Assembly (NCBI GenBank): GCA_025358515.1
Contig: JANYJG010000005.1
Location: 68,779-105,686 of the forward strand
Source: Chloroflexota bacterium
Lineage (GTDB): Bacteria > Chloroflexota > Limnocylindria > Limnocylindrales > CSP1-4
Reading direction: 5' to 3'
Length of the DNA stretch: 36,908 nucleotides
Position numbers and translations under genes: made by a program
Notes under the pieces: generated by a model
Seen by the model: only the letters and a program-made list of their open reading frames with translations
What the model was told of the DNA's origin: nothing
Database searches by the model: none
In this document: positions 6,750-14,427 of the stretch, piece by piece
How positions within the stretch are numbered: position 1 is the stretch's first letter
How the letters are laid out: every line of letters starts with the position of its first letter

Positions 6750-9139
6750 GGTTTGGCCACGCGGCGCGTGGTGCTTCGCGTGGTGCGTTGCGGGGTCGCG
6801 GGTTTGGCCGCGGGTGTGACGGGCGACTCGTCGTCACTCGGGGTCGCGTCGGCGACGTCCGCCAGAACCTCGCCCGCACCGACCCGGGCCAGCCAGCCGC
6901 GGTCCAATTCCACCGCCAGAGCCTCGTTGCCGGGCCGCAGCGCGCCAGACTCGTCCACGAGACCCTCCGCCACCTCCCTGGCCAGCGCGGCCCGCTCCCG
7001 ATCCCGCGGATCGCGCAGCGAGGCAATCCGCAGTGTCGGCAGGCCGCTCTGGTTCAGCCCCAGTAGCTCACCCTCACGGCGCAACTCGAGATCCAGTTCG
7101 GCCAGTTCGAAACCGTCGTCGTGTGTCGCCAGCGCGTTCAGCCGAGCCCGAGCCGTCTCGTCCAACGAATCGGACACCAGAACGCAGTACGACTGCGCCT
7201 CGCCGCGACCCACCCGACCCCGCAACTGGTGGAGCTGGGCCAGCCCGAAGCGGTCCGCGTCCAAAATCAGCATTACCGTCGCCTCGGGGACGTCTACGCC
7301 GACCTCCAGAACAGTGGTTCCGACGAGCACGTCCAGCTCGCCCCGGCGGAATAGGTCCATCGTCGCGTCCCGAACCGCGGCCTTCAACTGGCCGTGAACG
7401 ACGCCGATGCGCGGCGCCGGCTGCGCCTCCAAACCGGCCCCAGCCGCCGCCTCGGCCAGCTGCGCCGGCAGGGCCGCGGCCACCTCATCGGCGGACCGCG
7501 CAGCGGTTTCCTCATCCTCCTCGACGAGCGGAACCACAACGAAGGCCCGATGGCCGGCTCGCACCTCGCGGACGATGAGCGGGTATGCACCCTTGCTGGC
7601 GTCTCCGGCTACGCCTGCCAGATCCGCGAAGCGACGGATGCCCGTTCCAATGCGCAGCCGCCCGGCCGGTGGTGTCCGTAGGTCCGAGACGTCGAGGTCG
7701 GACAACAGCAGCTGGCCCAGCGTTCTTGGGATGGGCGTCGCCGTCATCAGCAGAACGTGAGGTGAGCGCCCTTTGGCCCCCAGTGCCTCACGCTGAGCAA
7801 CGCCGAATCGATGCTGCTCATCGACCACAGCCAACGCCAGGTCGGCGAACTTGACCGATTCGGTTACCAGAGCGTGGGTGCCGACCACGATGCGGCCGAC
7901 CGTCAGGCCCAGCAGACCGTCTCCAACCGTCGGAGCTGCAATGGCCTCTAGAGCCTCCTTCTTCTGCGCCGCCGGCAACGAGCCGGTGAGGAGCGTCACG
8001 TCGTGGCCCAGCGGGTGCACCAGGTGACGCAGGGCGACCGCGTGTTGGCGAGCGAGCAGGTCCGTCGGCGCCAGCAGCGCGCCCTGGCGGCCCGCATCCG
8101 CCACAAAGGCCAGCGCCAGGGCCGCCACGGCTGTCTTGCCGGAACCCACGTCACCCTGGAGCAGCCTCATCATGGGCCGCGGTCGCGACAGGTCGGCGAC
8201 GATTTCTACGACCGCGGCGGCTTGGTCCGGCGTCAGCAGTGCGTTCTGGGTTGTGCCGGTCCTGGCCCGCACCTGCTCGGTCAGGGCATCCTCCACCAGA
8301 CCGACGGCCTCAGCGACACGCTTCGGGTCAACCGTCACGGGATCGCCGATGGCCCAGCGGCGCTGCCTGTCGCGAGCCACCATGCCAACCTGCAATGCCA
8401 GCAGCTCGTCGAAGCCGAGGCGGGCGAGCGCGGCGTCGCGAAGGGCGAAGTCGTCCGGATAGTGGGCGTTCTCCAGCGCTGCGACGATGCCCATCGAAGG
8501 CCCGGGCATGTACTCGGGGTAGGTCGCGCCGACAACGTCTAGCGCCTGGCGAATCGCCCGCCGCAACGTGACTGCCGTTAGACCCGCGCTCAGGCGGTAC
8601 ACCGGCACGATCCGCCCGGCATGGAGAAGCTCGGTTCCGTCTTCCGGCTGGAAGTCGGCATTGTCGAATGAAGTGATGAAGCCGCGCCGCCGGATCTTGC
8701 CGCTGATCACGATCCACTGGCCCTCGCTCAGCCGGGACTTGATGTAACGGCGCCCGAACCAGTTGGCCTCCACGTCTCCGGTGTCATCGCCCAGGTACAC
8801 CGTCGTCCGCTCGACGTGTCGCCGGAATGTCGGCGCAACCCTGATGCCGCGGACCTGGAGACGCGCGCTGGCACGCTCTCCTTCCTCTATCCCCGACAAG
8901 TCCCGGGCCGTGCTCAGTTCCCGCAGGTCGTCGTACCGGCGAGGGAGATGGAACAGCAAGTCCCGAACGGTCCGGATCCCCAAGCGCGAGCCGGCGCGCC
9001 GAAGCGCGAGGGCGCCGACGATGCCGCTGTCCCCTATCGGTGTATCGAGCTGGACTGGCCCGCGGGGTCGCTTGGCGGCCCTGGCCGCCGATTCGCGCGC
9101 CGGGCCGCCCGGAGAATCCACCGACCCCCGCCTGGCCAT
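6746..9139 (-). CDS. recG: ATP-dependent DNA helicase RecG
   Basis: RecG remodels stalled forks and branch-migrates Holliday junctions. The 797 residues show the N-terminal wedge/OB region (about 45-170, including LLFHLPRRYDD), Walker A GDVGSGKT at 329-336, the DEQH box at 440-443, the MTATPIPRTL motif, and the C-terminal helicase motifs with LHQLRGRVGRG. The last 30 residues are an Arg/Thr/Pro-rich tail. The start ATG 9139 is 3 nt beyond the stop of fakA, and the stop overlaps rsmD. A fakA-recG neighbourhood is also found in Bacillus. Length and motifs are complete. Confidence 0.97.
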   Translation of the reverse strand: MARRGSVDSPGGPARESAARAAKRPRGPVQLDTPIGDSGIVGALALRRAGSRLGIRTVRDLLFHLPRRYDDLRELSTARDLSGIEEGERASARLQVRGIRVAPTFRRHVERTTVYLGDDTGDVEANWFGRRYIKSRLSEGQWIVISGKIRRRGFITSFDNADFQPEDGTELLHAGRIVPVYRLSAGLTAVTLRRAIRQALDVVGATYPEYMPGPSMGIVAALENAHYPDDFALRDAALARLGFDELLALQVGMVARDRQRRWAIGDPVTVDPKRVAEAVGLVEDALTEQVRARTGTTQNALLTPDQAAAVVEIVADLSRPRPMMRLLQGDVGSGKTAVAALALAFVADAGRQGALLAPTDLLARQHAVALRHLVHPLGHDVTLLTGSLPAAQKKEALEAIAAPTVGDGLLGLTVGRIVVGTHALVTESVKFADLALAVVDEQHRFGVAQREALGAKGRSPHVLLMTATPIPRTLGQLLLSDLDVSDLRTPPAGRLRIGTGIRRFADLAGVAGDASKGAYPLIVREVRAGHRAFVVVPLVEEDEETAARSADEVAAALPAQLAEAAAGAGLEAQPAPRIGVVHGQLKAAVRDATMDLFRRGELDVLVGTTVLEVGVDVPEATVMLILDADRFGLAQLHQLRGRVGRGEAQSYCVLVSDSLDETARARLNALATHDDGFELAELDLELRREGELLGLNQSGLPTLRIASLRDPRDRERAALAREVAEGLVDESGALRPGNEALAVELDRGWLARVGAGEVLADVADATPSDDESPVTPAAKPATPQRTTRSTTRRVAKP

Positions 9140-9142
9140 TGC

Positions 9143-11077
9143 CTACTCGGCCGCTATCAGGAAGCGGTAGTGAGGCTGCCCACCGGCGATGACCTCGACT
9201 TCCACGTTTGTGCGCCACTCGCCAATGCGCGCGGCCACAGCGTCCGCGTCGTCGTTTTCGACTCCGGCACCGTAGTACACCGAAATAAGCTCGAAGCCCG
9301 GTTCCAGCGCCTCCAGGGCTGCCAGAATCGCTTTCACCGAATCGTTGTTTACCGCCAGAAGACCGTCATCCGGATCGAGCACGATGGTCTGGCCTTTGCG
9401 GACCTTGTGGCCGCCGACCACGGCGTCTCTGACGGCCTCAGTGACCTGCAGCGTCTGCACCGCTCGCCCGGCCATGGTCATGACTTCCGCGTTGGCCGTG
9501 GCATCGCGATTGGGGTCCAGGGCAAGCAGAGCGGCGAAACCCTCGGCCGCATTCCGGGTCGGGACCACGCGGACCTTGTGCGTGGTCAACTCCGAGGCCT
9601 GACGCGCCGCCAACAGGACATTCGGGTTGTTGGGCAGGAGCAGGATCTCATCGGCGTGGATCCGCTCCACGGCATCGAGCAGCTCGCCCGTGGAGGGGTT
9701 GTTGCTCTGCCCTCCTCGAACGACTGCAGCGACACCGTATGAGGCGAATATACGGGCCAGGCCGTCTCCGGCAGTGACCGCGACCACAGCCAGCCGCGCC
9801 GGCGCCATGGACTCCAACGACGTGTCGTCCTGGGCGGCGCCGCCGGTCGGGCCCCCGAGTCCGTTTCCGTCCGACCCGGCGGAGCCACTCGATGCAGGGC
9901 CGCCGGTCGAGGCTGGTCGGTAGGTGCCGATGTCGACGTGCGGACGTCCGTCGAGGTGGCCAGCGTGACCGAACGATTCGCGATGGCCCTGAGGTTCCAC
10001 GCGCGCGCCCTCCGACATGCCGGCGGCCTGAGGGGTGCCAACCCCTGACTCCGTGTGGCGTTCCATGACACCCTGAGCCTGCGCGTCGAGGTTCTCCACC
10101 GTGATCCGAGTCAGCGACCCGAGGCCCAGACCCATGGCGATGACCAGATCGGGTCGATCGTTGTGGATGTGGACTTTCAGCGATCGCGCGTCACCGGCCA
10201 CCAGGACCGATTCGCCGATCCCCTCCAGGGCGGCCCGTAGCCCCTCCACGTCGATCAGCGTCGCACGTGACTGCAGCATAAACATCGTCTCGTAGCCGAA
10301 CCCCTCGTTGGCGGTCGGCGACGCTGGTGCGGTCGGCTGCGACGCTGGTGCGGCCGGCTGCGACGCTGGTGCGGGCCGCGTGACGTCCGGTTGCGACGCG
10401 ACGGCCGCCGATCCGACCTTTATCCCGGCGCTCGTGTGCGACCGCAAATACAACAGCGTTCCCTCCAGGAGGTAGTAAAGGCCCTGACCGCCGGCATCGA
10501 CAACGCCCGCGTCACGAAGCACCGGCAGCAGCGACGGCGTTCGGGCCACGGCCTCGCGGGCTCCGTCGACGGCCGCCGTAAGCACGTCCTGCAGGTCTCC
10601 GCCCTCGTCAGCGGCAGCGACGGCGGCTTCCGACGCTTCCCGGATAACGGTGAGGATCGTGCCTTCGACCGGCTTGACGACCGCCTTGTAAGCGGTAGCG
10701 GTTCCCTGGTTCAGGGCACGCGCCAACTCCTGGCCCCCAAACGTGTGCCTGCCACCGAGTCCCTCCGCCATACCTCGGAAGATCTGCGAAGAAATCACGC
10801 CGGAATTGCCTCGAGCGCCCATCAGCGCCCCAAAGCTGATCGCGGCGGCCACCCGCTCCGCCGACCACTCCGACAGTCGCGCCTTGGCGAGACTACTTTC
10901 CACCTCGGCCAGAGCTGCCCGTACGGTCGCCAGCATGTTGCTGCCGGTATCGCCGTCGGGCACAGGGAAGACGTTCAGGGCGTCGACCTCGTCAACGTGG
11001 GCGGCCAGGTTGTCCACCGCGGCCCTTAACGCCGCCAGCAGCCCGGCTCCATCGCCGGATCGACGCGTCATCGGCAT
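9143..11077 (-). CDS. fakA: DhaL/DAK2-domain fatty acid kinase (FakA/YloV-type)
   Basis: This is the kinase subunit that, with a fatty-acid-binding FakB (DegV-type) partner, phosphorylates free fatty acids for entry into phospholipid synthesis. The N-terminal DhaL domain has the Mg-ATP motif NVFPVPDGDTGSNM (DGDTG at residues 41-45) and GARGNSGVISSQ, ending near residue 205. The middle and C-terminal FakA domains follow, with LIPNN-like LLLPNNPNVLLAA and a C-terminal GGQPHYRFLIAAE. At 644 residues it is longer than the usual about 550. The excess is two low-complexity linkers: a PASQP-type repeat near residues 230-255, and a Gly/Ser/Pro-rich stretch near 330-400. No fakB is in the window. The gene lies 10 nt after the second asp23 gene. 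Confidence 0.92.
   Translation of the reverse strand: MPMTRRSGDGAGLLAALRAAVDNLAAHVDEVDALNVFPVPDGDTGSNMLATVRAALAEVESSLAKARLSEWSAERVAAAISFGALMGARGNSGVISSQIFRGMAEGLGGRHTFGGQELARALNQGTATAYKAVVKPVEGTILTVIREASEAAVAAADEGGDLQDVLTAAVDGAREAVARTPSLLPVLRDAGVVDAGGQGLYYLLEGTLLYLRSHTSAGIKVGSAAVASQPDVTRPAPASQPAAPASQPTAPASPTANEGFGYETMFMLQSRATLIDVEGLRAALEGIGESVLVAGDARSLKVHIHNDRPDLVIAMGLGLGSLTRITVENLDAQAQGVMERHTESGVGTPQAAGMSEGARVEPQGHRESFGHAGHLDGRPHVDIGTYRPASTGGPASSGSAGSDGNGLGGPTGGAAQDDTSLESMAPARLAVVAVTAGDGLARIFASYGVAAVVRGGQSNNPSTGELLDAVERIHADEILLLPNNPNVLLAARQASELTTHKVRVVPTRNAAEGFAALLALDPNRDATANAEVMTMAGRAVQTLQVTEAVRDAVVGGHKVRKGQTIVLDPDDGLLAVNNDSVKAILAALEALEPGFELISVYYGAGVENDDADAVAARIGEWRTNVEVEVIAGGQPHYRFLIAAE
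10319..10381 (-). repeat. Three tandem 21-bp units inside fakA
   Basis: Three near-identical 21-bp units lie head to tail (10319-10339, 10340-10360, 10361-10381); on the plus strand each starts CGACGCTGGTGCGG. They are in frame and encode the repeated Pro-Ala-Ser-Gln-Pro linker between FakA domains. The array looks like a simple slippage-type expansion that keeps the frame. Confidence 0.85.
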
Positions 11078-11087
11078 GCTCGCACGG

Positions 11088-11531
11088 TCACCGCTTAGAG
11101 CGGCCTCTCGCTGCCGTCTCCTCCGCGCCTGCTTCAGCCGGCAACGGCTCTACCTCGGTAACCTCTATTTCGTGCGCCCTTTCGACGGCGGCGGGCAGGT
11201 GACGCAATCCATCGACGTGGATGGCGAGCGTCGCAACCTCCACCCCGACGGCCTGACGCAGCGAATAGCGGACGGCCGAATCGACCTGACGAGCGACCTC
11301 CGCGACCGGGACACCGAAGGCGACGGTCACATACAAGTCCAGGATCAGGCCACCATCGTTGGACAGTCGAATACCCGACCTATCGAGGCCGAGCCAGCGC
11401 AGCAGCCGTCGCGAAAAAGACGGATCGGCAAAGCCGGTCACGCCATAACTGCTCTGGACGGCTGTCCGGACGATATCGGCGATGGCTCGGCGGGTCACGA
11501 TTGACCGGCCTGCCACCGAACGCTTGGACAT
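11088..11531 (-). CDS. Asp23/Gls24 family protein (second copy, YloU-type)
   Basis: A 147-residue Asp23/Gls24 (DUF322) protein beside fakA, the same place as yloU in Bacillus. The conserved domain begins VTRRAIADIVRTAVQSSYGV and continues with LILDLYVTVAFGVPVAEVARQV, then a conserved VATLAIHVDGL. The C-terminal 30 residues are acidic, then basic. ATG 11531 has GGAGG 10 nt before it. It is the first gene of the leftward unit and diverges from rpmB across a 107 nt gap. A role in cell-envelope homeostasis or in FakA function is inferred from context. Confidence 0.88.
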   Translation of the reverse strand: MSKRSVAGRSIVTRRAIADIVRTAVQSSYGVTGFADPSFSRRLLRWLGLDRSGIRLSNDGGLILDLYVTVAFGVPVAEVARQVDSAVRYSLRQAVGVEVATLAIHVDGLRHLPAAVERAHEIEVTEVEPLPAEAGAEETAARGRSKR

Positions 11532-11570
11532 ACGTGCGCGACCTCCGAGTCTGGGAGGCTGAGACGGTGT

Positions 11571-11580
11571 GCTATCATAC
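11571..11580. promoter_or_regulatory. Two-faced -10 region between asp23 and rpmB
   Basis: The 10-mer GCTATCATAC gives TATCAT on the plus strand, preceded by TG (extended -10 form TGCTATCAT), aimed at rpmB. On the minus strand it gives TATGAT aimed at asp23-fakA-recG. No good -35 box is seen on either side, which fits an extended -10 promoter for rpmB. The same 10-mer occurs before rpsF at 30998-31007. Confidence 0.5.
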
Positions 11581-11638
11581 CGCCCCGGTCGTCCCCGGTT
11601 GGGGTTGCCTTCATTTACTACGTATTCGAGAGGACCTT

Positions 11639-11836
11639 ATGGCTCGCTCCTGTGCTGTCTGCGGGAAGGTCTCAATGGACGGCTTCAACCCGCAGTCGTC
11701 CGGAATGAACCGGGTCCGCGCACATCGTCGCTACCAGCCGAACCTGCAGAAGACCACGATCCAGGTCGGCGGCAGGCCCGTCAAGGCACTTGCCTGTACG
11801 CGCTGTCAGCGCACTCTTTCCCGCGCCGCTCACTAG
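11639..11836 (+). CDS. rpmB: 50S ribosomal protein L28 (zinc-binding type)
   Basis: L28 of the large ribosomal subunit, 65 residues. Two Cys pairs (C5/C8 and C53/C56) form the zinc site of the C+ type, and the central HRRYQPNLQK segment is typical. The start is ATG 11639, with GAGAGGA just before it; the open frame extends further upstream but is not conserved. It is the only core gene on the plus strand in the first 31 kb. It diverges from asp23-fakA, as rpmB does from yloU in Bacillus, and converges with dtd. Confidence 0.97.
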   Translation: MARSCAVCGKVSMDGFNPQSSGMNRVRAHRRYQPNLQKTTIQVGGRPVKALACTRCQRTLSRAAH

Positions 11837-11874
11837 AACACCCCGCCGGGTCTTCCGGCCAGCGCACCTTCGCG

Positions 11875-11909
11875 GCGTCGAGCCTCAGGCTCGGCGCCGA
11901 TTGCGTTTT
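11875..11909 (+). terminator. Hairpin terminator after rpmB
   Basis: A 10-bp stem (11875-11884 with 11888-11897, one G-U pair) closes a TCA loop. It is followed by a short T-rich stretch, GCGTTTT. It lies 38 nt after the rpmB stop and 27 nt before the end of dtd on the other strand, the right place to separate converging transcripts. The T-tract is short, so efficiency is uncertain. Confidence 0.6.
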
Positions 11910-11935
11910 CGGGGCCTTAGGCGCGCCGCCCAATG

Positions 11936-12412
11936 TCATTCTTGGGTAGAAGCCTTGGGCAGGATGGCTAATTCGTCGCTGTCCAGCCAGATCGTGAACG
12001 GGCCGTCGTTTACGAGGTCCACCTCCATGTGCGCCCCGAATCGGCCCCGCTCCACTGCCACGCCCCCAGCGGCCATGGCGTCACAGAAAGCGAGGTACAG
12101 TCGCTCGCCAAGCACCGGCCCGGCGGCACCCCTGAAGGACGGTCGGCGCCCCTTGCGGGCATCCGCATAGAGCGTGAACTGACTGACCACCATGGCCGCG
12201 CCCCCGACGTCGGAAATGGACAGATTCGTCAGGCCGTGTTCGTCGGCGAAGATGCGCAGCCCCACGACCCTGGCCGCAAGCGCCGCCGCAACTCTTTCGT
12301 CATCCTTGGGGGCCACGCCGAGCAGGATCAGTAGCCCGGCCCCGATGGCTCCGACGCGCTGTCCGTCGATCCGGACTTGCGCGCTCGATACTCGCTGAAG
12401 AAGCGCCCGCAT
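11936..12412 (-). CDS. dtd: D-aminoacyl-tRNA deacylase
   Basis: DTD removes D-amino acids (and glycine from tRNA-Ala) wrongly attached to tRNA. The 158-residue protein has both family signatures: SQFTLYAD (SQFT at 77-80) and NDGPFT at 135-140, the NxGPxT-type Gly-Pro motif that gives chiral selectivity. It starts MRALLQRVSSAQV, the usual N-terminus, and lies 10 nt after the stop of the PAP2 gene. It is the last gene of its leftward unit and faces rpmB. Confidence 0.96.
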   Translation of the reverse strand: MRALLQRVSSAQVRIDGQRVGAIGAGLLILLGVAPKDDERVAAALAARVVGLRIFADEHGLTNLSISDVGGAAMVVSQFTLYADARKGRRPSFRGAAGPVLGERLYLAFCDAMAAGGVAVERGRFGAHMEVDLVNDGPFTIWLDSDELAILPKASTQE

Positions 12413-12422
12413 CCGCCGGGCC

Positions 12423-13724
12423 TCAGCGGCTCACTAAGCCGGCCGCGCCCCGCCAAAGGCCGCCCAGAAGGGCAAGCCATGGGACGAGGTACAGGGCACT
12501 CTGCGAGCCGCCGAGCCAGCCCATGGTGTTCATGCCATAGGCAAACAGGGCCCCGACACTCGCCACGACCAGGCCTTGGATCACTAGCTCCCAGCGCACG
12601 TGCCGGCCGAGGCGGCGCAAGGCGCCGACCTCGCCTTCGTCCTCGGCCTCCACGACGGCCTCGATTTCCTCGTCGGCAACCTGCCCGATGAAGCGCCTCG
12701 CCCACCGAGGTCCGTGCAGGACGGCTACATAGGCGGCGACGGCATACGCGACTCCGCCGACGATATCGAAGACCCAATGCTCGCCCAGGTAGACGATGGA
12801 GAACCACACGCATGCCGTGTAACCGAGCATCAACCAGCCGGCCCGCGGGAAGGCCCGCCGGGCGAACAGGAAGGCCAGGAAGGGGTAAGCGGCGTGCAGC
12901 GAGGGGAAGGCCGCCACGTCGTTGGAGCTGATGCTGTATAGCGAGTACGAGTAGAAGTAATTCCCGAAACCGAATGTGTGAGCCAGGCCCTGAAATCCCG
13001 TGTCTCGAAGGTGGAGGATGCCGCTGGCGTAATTGAACTTCTCGGCCCACCACGGCGGCGCAACGGGCAAGAGCAGATAGGTCACGAACGCGGCCATGGA
13101 CAGAACGATCAGCGCGGCCACAAAGTCGTAATAGTGGCGCCGCTGGTGGATCCACAGCAGGAAGCCGGCTGCCAGCGGCAGCGGGAAGTGAAGGAAGTAG
13201 AAGACAACCGATATGGTGGCCAGGTTGTCGTAGACAGGATTGGCCTGGGTCCACACCGGGCCGGAATGGAAGAGGCCCTGCAGCCAGACCGTGGGCAGAC
13301 TACCCAGGCCGATGACTCTCTCGATCGAGATCACGTCGGTGACGTGAATCGGCAAGCCGAACTTGTCGGCATAGCCGCGCATCAGTTCATAGGCGAAGAA
13401 CAGCGCCAGGAACGGGATCCAGTCGCGCACGAACAGCTTGCCGCGGCCCAGCAGCAAGGCCGCGAGGCCGAACGCAACAACAACGAGTTCCGGAGTGACG
13501 GAGATGCCCCGCGCGATCATGAGGAACGACAGCAGCACGGCGTAGGACGCAACCGCGGCCAGCAGCACCTTGTCGTTACGGCGACCAAGGTGGGCGTGGG
13601 GTACGCCGGAGGCGCCATCTATGGCGTCCGAATCGATGGTCCTCGGTGGCTCTTCCGGCCCGTCCGGCATCGCGCCGCTGGCGGCGGGCATGACGGCGCC
13701 GCCTGAGGGCGTTTCGTCAGTCAT
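12423..13724 (-). CDS. PAP2-superfamily membrane protein, AUR1/inositol-phosphotransferase-like
   Basis: A polytopic membrane protein of 433 residues of the PAP2 phosphatase/phosphotransferase superfamily. An acidic, Pro-rich cytosolic N-terminus of about 50 residues is followed by several hydrophobic segments, beginning VLLAAVASYAVLLSFLMIA. The active-site motifs are PSLHAAYP (middle of the protein) and YLGEHWVFDIVGG, which fit the C2/C3 pattern of the AUR1-like branch (inositol phosphorylceramide synthase and bacterial inositol-phospholipid enzymes). An acidic loop, VADEEIEAVVEAEDEGE, precedes two final hydrophobic segments. The substrate cannot be told from sequence; lipid phosphatase or headgroup transferase are both possible. 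Its ATG overlaps the end of rpe by 8 nt. Confidence 0.8.
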   Translation of the reverse strand: MTDETPSGGAVMPAASGAMPDGPEEPPRTIDSDAIDGASGVPHAHLGRRNDKVLLAAVASYAVLLSFLMIARGISVTPELVVVAFGLAALLLGRGKLFVRDWIPFLALFFAYELMRGYADKFGLPIHVTDVISIERVIGLGSLPTVWLQGLFHSGPVWTQANPVYDNLATISVVFYFLHFPLPLAAGFLLWIHQRRHYYDFVAALIVLSMAAFVTYLLLPVAPPWWAEKFNYASGILHLRDTGFQGLAHTFGFGNYFYSYSLYSISSNDVAAFPSLHAAYPFLAFLFARRAFPRAGWLMLGYTACVWFSIVYLGEHWVFDIVGGVAYAVAAYVAVLHGPRWARRFIGQVADEEIEAVVEAEDEGEVGALRRLGRHVRWELVIQGLVVASVGALFAYGMNTMGWLGGSQSALYLVPWLALLGGLWRGAAGLVSR

Positions 13725-14427
13725 GCCGTTTAGCCTCCAACCGAGCCGCCCTGAAGCCCTCGTCGGCGAGGGTCTTTATGCGGGTTATCTCATCGCTGAT
13801 GTCGCGACCCTTCTTCCATAGCGTGGATCCGACGACCAGCACGTCCGCGCCCATCCTGCCGCACATGGCCGCCGACTGGCGATTGACGCCGCCATCCACG
13901 TGCACCTCGCCCGGAACTGCCCGTCCGGCAAAGATCGTGTGCGCCGGCAGGATCTTCTGGGCCGCATCCGCCATGAACTCCTGACCACCGAAACCGGGCT
14001 CAACGGTCATGACCATGACGATGTCAAGCAGATCGCGAAATGGATCCAGGGCACTGAGCGGAGTGGCGGGCTTTATAGCCAGTCCCGCCGCCCGTCCGGC
14101 CTTGCGAATCTTGATCAGGGTGGGCTCGATGGGCTCCTCGACCTCCACGTGGAAGGTGATGGAGTCGCAACCGGCGTCGATGAATTGGTCCATGTAGCGG
14201 CCCGGCTCGGAGATCATGAGGTGAGCGTCGAAGGGCTGTTTGCCGATCTTCCGAAGGCGCTTGATGATGCCGGGCCCAAGAGTGATGTTGGGCACGAAGT
14301 GGCCGTCCATGACGTCGATGTGGATCCGGTCCGCGCCGGCCTTGAGAACCTTGCGGCATTCGGCAGACAGGCTGGACAGGTCCGAGTCCAGGATGCTGGC
14401 GGATACCAGAACTCGTGACTTACTCAA
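13717..14427 (-). CDS. rpe: Ribulose-phosphate 3-epimerase
   Basis: Rpe interconverts ribulose 5-phosphate and xylulose 5-phosphate in the pentose phosphate pathway. The 236-residue TIM-barrel protein has HIDVMDGHFVPN (metal ligands H36 and D38, catalytic D41 region), HLMISEPG (H69), VEPGFGGQ and HVDGGV. The start is TTG 14427, overlapping the rlmN stop in a TTGA junction. The C-terminal 15 residues extend slightly past the family core and overlap the PAP2 gene. The rlmN-rpe neighbourhood is as in Bacillus, but without the kinase, phosphatase and GTPase genes found between them there. Confidence 0.95.
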   Translation of the reverse strand: MSKSRVLVSASILDSDLSSLSAECRKVLKAGADRIHIDVMDGHFVPNITLGPGIIKRLRKIGKQPFDAHLMISEPGRYMDQFIDAGCDSITFHVEVEEPIEPTLIKIRKAGRAAGLAIKPATPLSALDPFRDLLDIVMVMTVEPGFGGQEFMADAAQKILPAHTIFAGRAVPGEVHVDGGVNRQSAAMCGRMGADVLVVGSTLWKKGRDISDEITRIKTLADEGFRAARLEAKRHD

